Shown here one piece after another: positions 56,490 to 64,000 of a stretch of DNA of 64,000 bases. Source of the DNA: Patellaria atrata CBS 101060 (lineage: Eukaryota > Ascomycota > Dothideomycetes > Patellariales > Patellariaceae); contig MU006121.1 in the NCBI GenBank assembly GCA_010093705.1, positions 102,120 to 166,119 of the forward strand, given 5' to 3'. The notes beneath the pieces are model-generated. The model had not been told where the DNA came from and did not search any database. It worked only from the letters and a program-made list of their open reading frames with translations. Each line of letters begins with the position of its first letter. The first letter of the stretch is position 1. The translations under genes were made by a program, and so were the position numbers.

Positions 56490-56800
56490 GGTAAGAAGAA
56501 CTAAGAAGAGTTTAAATACATGCGTAAAGGAGCGTCCTTAAGTATACCATCTCCGAGCCCTGTTCTAAGTACTTGGACGTGCTAGCTGTGCTGGCCGTTC
56601 TGGACCTCCAACGTCCACTGCGTCCACCGCGTCCATACCCTCTGGACGTGTTGGACATTTTGGACGTAACACTCCTCTACGTCCATTGCGTCCACGTCAC
56701 GTGACCCTCGTGTCACTGCTTTTCCTCCATGGTTATACCCAGTGGTCTCTTTCCTCCTCTCACTCGTCAACTGCATGTCCTTACAACTTGTGCCTATAAT
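56490..56800 (+). repeat. dispersed repeat, copy B (left inverted arm)
   Basis: It runs from TTTAAATACATGCGTAAAGG through GGAGCGTCCTTAAGTAT, a GTCCA-rich section (TGCGTCCACCGCGTCC, GGACGTGTTGGACATTTTGG), GTCACGTGACC and GTGTCACTG to CAACTGCATG...ACAACTTGTG. The same order of words appears on the opposite strand at 59130-59465. The copies align over about 300 bp with scattered mismatches and few indels. Confidence 0.8.
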
Positions 56801-56904
56801 AGGATATTAAATGCTCATATATAAGATCCTAGGTATAATGACCGGAATTCAAGATCGGTATTTCAATTGTGGGGATATAGATATCGGGACTGAGACTCGG
56901 CTTC

Positions 56905-56911
56905 TATATAA
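56905..56911 (+). promoter_or_regulatory. TATA-like word upstream of the feruloyl esterase
   Basis: TATATAA lies 173 bp before the esterase ATG, in a TA-leaning stretch followed by a pyrimidine-rich leader and a T-run just before the ATG. Position-based call only. Confidence 0.3.
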
Positions 56912-57083
56912 CTTCTCTTGTTTAGAATATGCTAGCTTAGGAGCGAGAAACAATTGTTCCTAGGATATGGTCGAGATGTCAATATAAGAGATAGATTCCA
57001 CTATCAATACTTTCCTAATTCCATCGACACATTCATTCGTGCAATCCGCCCTTTTTTTTTTTCATTCATTCACAAACTGCATA

Positions 57084-57938
57084 ATGAAGCTGAATATCGC
57101 CGCCCTTCTTTTTGCCTCGACGCTCTTTGCAGAGGGACTCGCTGCAACGCCTGGTTGTGGTAAACAACCTTCGAAAATCAAAGCAGGCGTTAACACCGTA
57201 ACTGTTAATGGGAAATCTCGGCAATGGATCCTTACTTTACCTGATAACTACGATAATACGATACCTTATCGACTGATCTTCGGTGTCCATTGGCTAGGCG
57301 GTAATATGAATGATGTTGCGAATGGGGGCATGATTAACCCTTACTACGGTCTTCCTTCTCTTGTTAATGGATCTGCTATCTTCGTAGCTCCGAATGGGCT
57401 TGAAAATGGCGGCTACTCTGGATGGGCAAATACCAATGGCGAAGACATCGCATTCATTCAAGAGATCTTGAAGGCAACCAATGATGACCTTTGTATCAAC
57501 GAAAAACTAAGATTCTCCATGGGATTCAGCTACGGAGCTGCGATGTCGTACTCCATCGCATGTACTCTCCCCAATGACTTTCGTGCTGTCGCAGCTTTGT
57601 CCGGAGGCCCTATCAGTGGATGCGTAGGAGGAACAAGTCCTGTTGCATACTATGGTCAGCACGGTATCAGCGACCAAACTCTACCGATTGCTATGGGACG
57701 CCAGATGCGGGATAGGTTTGCTACCAACAATGGTTGCACGACCCGAGAGGCAAAGGAACCTGTTGTAGGGAGCAAAACACATATTGTGACGAAGTATGAG
57801 GGATGTATGGAAGATAAACCGGTGTGGTGGACGGCGTTTGACGGCGATCATACGCCTATCCCGACGGATACGGGTTCGAATAAGGACACGACGTATACTG
57901 GGGCAGCAGTTTGGGAATTCTTTTCGCAATTCAAGTAG
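57084..57938 (+). CDS. secreted feruloyl esterase (CE1 / FaeC-like)
   Basis: This single exon encodes 284 aa. The start at ATG 57084 gives a clean signal peptide (MKLNIAALLFASTLFAEGLA) right before mature ATPGCGKQPSKIKAG. The alpha/beta-hydrolase core has GVHWLGGNMND as oxyanion region, SMGFSYGAAMSYSIAC with the nucleophile Ser in G-x-S-x-G, HGISDQTLPI as likely acid region, and FDGDHTPIP with the catalytic His. The sequence style (RQWILTLPDNYD) matches fungal feruloyl esterase C-type enzymes and poly-hydroxybutyrate-depolymerase-like CE1 proteins. It would release ferulate from arabinoxylan, complementing the GH11 xylanase 3.5 kb away. It is intact although both flanks are decayed, and it lies between two inverted repeat copies. 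Confidence 0.9.
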   Translation: MKLNIAALLFASTLFAEGLAATPGCGKQPSKIKAGVNTVTVNGKSRQWILTLPDNYDNTIPYRLIFGVHWLGGNMNDVANGGMINPYYGLPSLVNGSAIFVAPNGLENGGYSGWANTNGEDIAFIQEILKATNDDLCINEKLRFSMGFSYGAAMSYSIACTLPNDFRAVAALSGGPISGCVGGTSPVAYYGQHGISDQTLPIAMGRQMRDRFATNNGCTTREAKEPVVGSKTHIVTKYEGCMEDKPVWWTAFDGDHTPIPTDTGSNKDTTYTGAAVWEFFSQFK

Positions 57939-58619
57939 ACTCTTTCTAAGGAGATGAAGTATTGAATGATCGGTTCCTTTTTCGCTGCACTTTAGTTTTA
58001 TCGCGATGATATTCAAAATTGCTTCCCGTCAAGCTAGGCAATCTTGGTCCCGGATTCTCTTACTGTAATTAGTGATAGCCGAAAATGAATATAGTAGGTT
58101 AAAGAGAGCGCATTCAAGTCTCCGTAGTGACCAAAAATTCTATTAGACAATTTTATCCTTCGGTTCAAAAAGTGAGACGAAGGCGAATATATAGAATGCG
58201 GAGAAACCTTACACGGAAAACAACCACGGCAATTGAGCGCGCATGCTGAAGATCATCCCTGGATAACATTATAATACTAGCCGTTTATGGGCGTGCTTGG
58301 CTTTATGTATACCAACGTTTCGAGTCCCAGGGTATAAGGAGAGCTTGAGTAAGTTTAACGTCTCACTCAATTATGGGCATTGAAGATAGGGGAAATAGCC
58401 TGTTATAGAATATTCAAGGATGAGATTAAATGAACTAAATCTGCGGAGTAGACTGGAAACGCAGTCATCGCGCAGTTCGTCACCATGATGCTTTTAGTAG
58501 CAGCATGGCGTAGAATACGGTCACACGTCGGCGAACCCTGCAAGGATTTAATGGAGTGAGCTGGAGTTTAGAACGAGCGGAGGGATAAGACTTATGAGAA
58601 ACCCTTATATAGAGTTGTA
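57939..58619. other. intergenic inside the inverted-repeat interval
   Basis: This is 3' flank of the esterase. No gene was recognised. Confidence 0.4.
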
Positions 58620-58945
58620 TAAGTAGGACGGGAACGATTGTGGAGCGAAAACGGATATAGCAACTGTAATAGGGCACACGAACTGCTATAGGGAATGGTA
58701 TAGACGACGAGAACGGTTATAGACGACTAGAACGGTCATGGAGGATGAAAACGGCTGAAAGGTCCGGTTATGGATGATCAGAACGGCTATGGAGGACGAG
58801 GCCGGCTATGGTGGACGACAACGGGCTATGGAGAACGGTTGTGGAGGATCAGAATGGCTATAGAGGACGAGCACGCCTGTGGAGGACGAGAACCGCTTAG
58901 GAGGATAGCTATGGAGGACGGAGGACAGTGACGATAGTGGATGAC
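58620..58945. repeat. degenerate minisatellite, unit about 24 bp
   Basis: Words of the form AACGGCTATGGAGGACGAG recur about a dozen times with substitutions and small length changes (CGGTTATAGACGACTAGAA, GGCTATAGAGGACGAGCAC, GCCTGTGGAGGACGAGAAC). The array lies between the esterase and repeat copy C. No strand gives a long protein from it. Confidence 0.75.
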
Positions 58946-59129
58946 GAGAAGGTTGTGAAGAGTGACGTTTGCCACGGATGTTCGTAGAAAGCGATTTAGA
59001 TAAGTCGTGGAGAGAGGATGAAATAGGGCTATAGAGCACATGAAATGGGTCTAGCGACTGGCATTTGCTTATTATAGGCGCGGTAGTAGCACCCTCACTA
59101 GACGTCACATGGAGATGAAGATCTGAGTT

Positions 59130-59465
59130 TAGTGTTACGGCCACACGTTGTTAGAAGCATGTAGTTGGCAAGTGGGGGAGGAGAAGGACCACACGGCACA
59201 ACTACGGAAGAAAACCAGTGACACGCAGGTCACGTGGCTTGGACGCAGCGGACGCAGAGGAGGTAGAAGGGATGCTACGTCCAAAACATCCAACACGTCC
59301 AAGAGAGGTTGGACGCAGCGGACGTAGAAGACGCGGTGGACGCAGGGCGTCTAGAACGGCCAGAACGGCTAACGCGTCCAACAGTCAAAATAGGACTCGG
59401 AGAAGGGATACTTAAGGACGCTCCTTTGCACATGTATTTAGATTCTTCGTAGTTATTGTTAAGAT
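59130..59465 (-). repeat. dispersed repeat, copy C (right inverted arm)
   Basis: Read on the minus strand this matches copy B in order: TAAATACATGTGCAAAGG, GGAGCGTCCTTAAGTAT, CTGCGTCCACCGCGTC, TTGGACGTGTTGGATG, CCACGTGACC, GTGTCACTGG, ending near ACAACGTGTGGCCGTAACA. It therefore forms, with copy B, inverted arms of about 300 bp around a 2.3-kb interior. Confidence 0.8.
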
Positions 59466-59824
59466 GGTGGAGCTGTTGGAGTCTCCGGCGCCATGACCCA
59501 TCATCTTAGCCCCATCTAGTGTCGTTGATGGACTGAATTTTTCGTGGATATGTCCAGTATATTGGTTGTATATTACCAATAGTAGGGGTGTTTTTGGCTT
59601 TTTAGTTCATGCTAAGTTCTAACCTTAATCGTAATTTGCTTGGTGCCGTACGCGGGACATGAACAAACAATATCGATCTGATGTCAACACTTTATGAGAA
59701 CATTCTTCCTAGCAACCGTTGCACCTATATTATAATAGAGATTATAAGCAATCGTTTCCTATCTACGTCGAATGTCCTATATCAGATCCCCTAGCAGAAG
59801 TAACTTCCGAACTGCCGCACCTTG
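59466..59824. other. intergenic
   Basis: This separates repeat copy C and the nuclease-like pseudogene. No structure was recognised. Confidence 0.35.
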
Positions 59825-61330
59825 ATGGCGGTAACTCCGCCATTATCGCCTTCAATTGCTGTTACAAAGACATCACGCCTTGAAGGTTGGATCCAGCAGC
59901 TCCCGGAGTACACTCTTTCGTCCCTATCGACTCCCAATGCAGACCGCTCATCACTAAAACGGACACGTCCAACCTCCTCCCCACCCTACACCTCTACGAT
60001 GTCGACCCGCACGGGTAGTCCTAAGCGCCCGAGATGCGATAGCGACATCGAAGTTCTACCTTCCCATAGCGTATCGGCAGCCGGAGCGGCCTCGAATACG
60101 AGCGCGTTGCTACTCAATGAAAGGAATACCTTCAGTCCACCTGATAGCCAAGCCGGCGCCAGAAGCCCTCGCCGAACGAACAGCCCATCGCGCGATAATA
60201 TCACCGTACTCGCTTCTGCGTCACCTTCGACGATAATGGAACCGAGCTCAGGGTTGAAAGCACCACCACCGCGGAGGGTAAGGGATGTCATGGAGCGGCT
60301 AGAGGACGGGCTAGACAGAGGTTGGATACCCGGCTTGTTACGGGACTTGATCGAGGAAGACCGAGACTTTGGATACCAGAGATTTGAGCGTCATGCTTGG
60401 AGCGAGACGGCAGCAAGTAACTTCTCGCAGCCGGGTGCTGACCGGGAGGAGTGCGATAGCCTAGCATACATGCTGCGGAAGGTGAAGAAGATCTGGCTGA
60501 ACGCGCGAATGTGTCAGTTAAGAGGTCGCGATGAGAACGCGTGGTGTATGGACGTTATCTAGCCACTGGTGAAGCTCGCGATGAGGCTTGAAGGTGACGA
60601 TAAATTCTGGCTTCAGAGTGTGTAAGTAACCCTTCCCTTCGTTGGTATAACGTAGTTCTGATCTTCGAGCAGACAATCCCAGGCCATCTCCTGCGAATTC
60701 CTCTCCTGCGTTCCCACCGCATCTGGTAAACCTCGTCTTCTCGATTGCAAAGCGGACTTCACACTTTCCTTCTCACATATGGCATCCCCAGGTTTCAAAG
60801 ACCTTTACAGCCGCCTAAGAACCGCGGGTAATCCCGTCGTAAGCCATATGGCGGACGCATTTACGAAGACGACCGCGCTCTTCTCCTGCGTGGAGGTAAA
60901 ACCCGCCAGTGGCGATTATACTGAAGCAGCATATCAACTTAGCATATGGATAGCAGCAAGCATACGGAAGAAGATGCAGCTCGCGCGGCAGGTGGGACAG
61001 GCAGATAAGAGTAGACTGGTGGAGCCCTGCTTTGCCATCGTCGGACACGAGACTCATGTTTACTTTGCCTACATGGCATCAGAAGAGAGGGAAACGGTGC
61101 ATATCCTTGGACCGGAGGTTGGTCCCTTGGGTTTCTGCGAGACAAGGAGTTTGAGTGGTATCTTTCGAACGCTGAGGCTTTGGCGGAATGTGATTAGGTA
61201 TGGGAGGGATGAGGGTAGTGAGGGTTTCTGGGGTGGTTTCATAGGTCCCGTCTTGCAGAAACTCACTGGAGACAATGATGAAGCAGATGGAGCAACTCTT
61301 ATTTCTACACCCCCCCTAGCCATTGGATGA
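59825..61330 (+). pseudogene. PD-(D/E)XK nuclease-like gene with one nonsense codon
   Basis: Exon 1 is 59825-60621 and exon 2 is 60673-61330 around a GTAAGT...GAGCAG intron, but TAG at 60560-60562 interrupts exon 1. The N-terminal half is Ser/Pro-rich with WIQQLPEY and paired basic residues. VRDVMERLEDGLDRGWIPGL and ESDSLAYMLRKVKKIW-like sequence (here ECDSLAYMLRKVKKIW) match the fungal PDDEXK-like family (PF20516 as I recall it). After the stop the frame continues PLVKLAMRLEGDDKFWLQSV, and exon 2 provides LLDCKADFTLSF with the Asp and LFSCVEVKPASGDYTEAAYQ with the E-x-K. CAG to TAG is a single RIP-type change. Everything else is open, so the damage looks recent, or the stop may be read through. 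Confidence 0.75.
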
Positions 61331-62637
61331 GAGTATACACGTCCAAACTTCTTCGCAAAGTTGAGGACCTTAGGCTCGCGTAAGCTTGACATTTGCCTCC
61401 AGCTCGCCGATACGACGAAAGTATGTATCATGGTGACGGTTTACAGTAGAGGGTGACGCGCTAGTCTTAAAATACACGTAAAGTAGGTTCTTCTTGTTGA
61501 TATTAAAGACTTCCCCTCGGCGCATATCGCATGCTGATATATCAATGGCGCAGTCTTAGACATCACCATTGAGCGATAATAACCTTCACCCGCGTCTCCC
61601 TTGAGATATCAAAGGGTAAGAATTACTCATATAAATACCCTCTCTAAGCATGAAAACACCTACAAACCCAAAACTCGAAACACCACCTTATCGCGCATTT
61701 ATGCTCTCATTAAAAGCGACTCAAACCTTCGGGTCTTTCTCCTACGTGTAGAGTACCAACCACCTTCATACGGAAATTAAAGCTCAATGGATTAGAAAAA
61801 CTTTTATCATGGAAATAGCACTCCGGGCGCCTCCGCCGTCCAACTAGGTCTTTTGCAGTGCTGGTGGAGTCACCTTATCCTATAGACCCATAATCGATCG
61901 CAGGAAGATCCAACGTAAAGCTACGGCTCCGATGGGGAGGCATAGCTTATTAAAGAGAGGGAGTAGCACATTTCAGTGAAGAACCGGGATATCCAGTCAG
62001 CATTACCAGCACAATAGAGAGAAGCTGCCCATTGTATGTTACGGCCCTCGCAAAGGTTTCGAAATCCAAGAGTCGCGAGACGATTTATTGCACCATCAAC
62101 ATGTATAGAGCTTGGCTCGGCCCCCATTCTTTGGCAAAACAGGAGAATTACGAGTACGATAGACACGACTGGTTGCGGCTCACAAGGCCGTTCTCAAAAC
62201 ACTGGAGGAGGTCAACGTGCGAAAATGGTCACCTATCCAAACACACACATTTTCCATCTTCCGCACAGTCTTACTACCTCTATACATACTACTCTTCCTT
62301 CCTAGCTTCGGTTGTCCCTTTGACATGATGTGTTCTTTGGGTGCAATGGTTGACCGGCCCCTGGGTCGTTTCCACGACTGCAGTCTCTGTGTTCATCCTC
62401 CACCTTGTTTAAGCTTGATGTAAGATGAAAGAGCTTCAAAAGAAAGGCTTTGTAGGTTTATAGAGAATTCGTACCGAAGAACCGCGTATAACTGACCGGT
62501 ATATTAGCTCTCAGACCTGACTAAGCACTTAGTCGGGTATATATACTTGCTCCCCTCCAGTTTTTCCTATAGAGGCACGATTAACTTTACACTTCACTTC
62601 ACGCACTTATACTTTCCAATAGTTATAAGTTCGGTAT
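61331..62637. other. gene-poor flank before the AT-rich block
   Basis: No intact gene. A minus-strand frame at 61921-62166 starts with GTG. Near 62516-62537 there is an imperfect inverted repeat (CCTGACTAAG / CTTAGTCGGG, 2-nt loop) followed at once by TATATATAC, an arrangement that resembles a promoter of a mobile element. Confidence 0.4.
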
Positions 62638-63658
62638 AATTCGTTTTTATTAATTACTAACTAAGGCTATTAATCTATCTCTAATTATTTAATTATCTAT
62701 TAATTATTTTTATTATATTACTTTCTTTTTTTATTTTTTTAATTCTATTATATTATATTTCCTATAATATTATATATATAGCCTTTAAATTATAATATAA
62801 CTCTTTATATATATAAATTTCTTTTATAATTTAACTATAATACTTAAATTAATAAATATATAATTAATTTAAATATAAACTATATATATTAAAAAAGTAA
62901 AAATATTATTAATTTAAAAAATTTATTATAAATTAATAAAAGATAAATTTTTAAATAAATATAAATATAATTTAATAAAAAGATAAAATTAATTTTATAT
63001 AATTAATTAATTAAATTAGATTTTTTATATTACTTTTAATTTCTTTAATATAGTTTATAATATAAATTATTAATTAAAAATATTAATAGAATTATTTTCT
63101 ATCTATACTTTTTACTAATACTATTTTTTTAATTAATTAAAAGAAGAAGAAGAAGAAAAAATAAAGAAAATTTAAATAAAAGAAATAAAATATCTTTTTT
63201 TTTATTTTTTATTATAATAAAAGTTTATATTTATTAAGATAAAGTTAAATAAATTTAAAAATATATTTAACTTCTTATTTAATATAATTAATTATAAAGA
63301 TAAATTTAGTAAAATAATAAAATATATATAATAAAAGTATTTTAAATTATTAATATAATTTATTAACTTTTTAACTTTAAATAATATTTATAATAAGATA
63401 AAATATATATTATAATAAAAGTCTATACTTATTAAAATAAGACTAAATAAGTTTAGAAATATATCTAGCTTTTTATTTAATATAGTTAATTATAAAGATA
63501 GATTTAATAAAATAATAAGATTTATATAATAAAAGAACTTTAAATTAATAATATAATTTATTAACTTCTTAACTTTAAGTAACGCTTATAATAAAATAAG
63601 ATATATTATATAAAGATAATATAATAAATAAAGTTAAGTTAATATAATAATATTATAA
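62638..63658. repeat. AT-rich RIP-like isochore
   Basis: Base composition changes abruptly near 62638 to almost only A and T for about 1 kb, with no open frames. A GAA-type run (AAGAAGAAGAAGAAG) occurs near 63141. Such blocks in filamentous ascomycetes are usually transposon copies destroyed by RIP. Confidence 0.8.
63211..63606. repeat. two tandem 198-bp AT-rich copies
   Basis: ATTATAATAAAAG begins copy 1 at 63211 and copy 2 at 63409. The copies stay aligned to their ends. Most differences are C/T or G/A, for example AAGTTTATATTTATT versus AAGTCTATACTTATT. Confidence 0.8.
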
Positions 63659-63922
63659 ATTATTATTTTCTACTTTCCTTTATTAGTAGTAGTCGCGTTA
63701 AAATTCTATTATTATATACTTAATATTAATAAATCGCGTGATTATAACTTCTTTTTTCTTTAACTTAATCTCTTTGTGACGATGTCACAGATTATCATTT
63801 CCTACTTTCCCTTATTAGTAGTAGTCGCGCCGAGGTTCTACCGCTACGTGCTTGATACTAGTAGATCGCGCGACTATAACTTCTTCTTTCCTTAACTTAA
63901 TCTCTTTACACTGTAGTTAGGT
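63659..63922. repeat. two tandem 132-bp copies, one heavily transition-mutated
   Basis: Copy 1 starts at 63659 and copy 2 at 63791. CGCGCCGAGGTTCTACCGC in copy 2 corresponds to CGCGTTAAAATTCTATTAT in copy 1: nearly every change is C to T or G to A. The last 20 bp or so diverge. The sequence after copy 2 (to 64000) is of normal composition and may be the body or terminus of the parent element. Confidence 0.82.
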
Positions 63923-64000
63923 TATACTAGTTGCAATCCAATTCGATTCTCTACAACCGCTACGCCGTCACATTAGATTAAGTTCCACCACCACGGCCTT

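Noticed and set aside
61921-62166. 81-codon minus-strand frame with signal-peptide-like start next to the AT block
   Set aside because: The start codon is GTG, the first ATG removes the hydrophobic segment, and no family is recognised.
62516-64000. A defined LTR retrotransposon with boundaries
   Set aside because: The palindrome with TATA and the repeat blocks are suggestive, but I could not identify matching LTR ends, a primer-binding site or any readable pol domain.

Overview
This is nuclear DNA of a filamentous ascomycete (Pezizomycotina). Most genes carry short GT-AG introns (about 46-360 nt) that restore complete domains when removed. The gene set is typical of such fungi: Nbs1, Pol kappa, a quinate/sugar MFS porter, an Atg28-like protein, a CBM1 protein, a GH11 xylanase and a feruloyl esterase. 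Transition-type decay and an extremely AT-rich block at the right end look like repeat-induced point mutation (RIP). I cannot place the genus; a plant-associated or saprotrophic fungus fits the enzymes. ORF-level calls come from my own reading of conserved motifs, with no database search.

Region 0.5-19.9 kb is dense and housekeeping-like. It holds an EF-hand/ZZ membrane protein (-), a DUF7587-like protein with a striking 11-residue repeat tail (+), a GNAT acetyltransferase (+) and a small mitochondrial-type protein (-) head-to-head with a membrane cytochrome b5 protein (+). It also holds the MRN subunit Nbs1 in six exons (+), an ER-retained FKBP (-), DNA polymerase kappa (-) and a coiled-coil protein (+). 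Two DNA-damage genes, nbs1 and Pol kappa, lie within 7 kb of each other.

Region 20-41 kb is mostly metabolic. It has a possible spliced microprotein, a DUF2264 protein (-) divergent from an MFS sugar/quinate-type porter (+), a mitochondrial citrate-type carrier (+), a conserved-looking protein of unknown role (-) and an alpha/beta hydrolase (-). These are followed by an Atg28-like coiled-coil protein (-), a secreted alpha-carbonic anhydrase with a His/Pro tail (+), a TMEM70-like mitochondrial membrane protein (-) and a secreted glutaminyl cyclase (+).

Region 41.8-54 kb mixes decay with secreted enzymes. A gene relic with many in-frame stops (+) is followed by a secreted M14 carboxypeptidase (-) and then by 3.1 kb without a supportable gene. 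After that come a berberine-bridge-type FAD oxidase (+), a secreted CBM1 protein (-) and a GH11 xylanase (-). With the feruloyl esterase at 57 kb this forms a loose plant-cell-wall-degrading neighbourhood.

Region 54-64 kb is an accessory, decaying flank. It contains a frameshifted APH-family phosphotransferase pseudogene, another relic frame with three internal stops and a three-copy dispersed repeat. Two copies of that repeat, about 300 bp each, are inverted around an intact feruloyl esterase and a minisatellite. A PD-(D/E)XK-like gene broken by one nonsense codon follows. The window ends in an AT-rich block with tandem repeats whose copies differ mainly by C/T and G/A transitions. The most unusual items are the inverted repeats around the esterase, the 11-mer repeat protein, the recurrent intergenic GTACNGTAC word, and the visible gradient of RIP-like gene death toward the right end.
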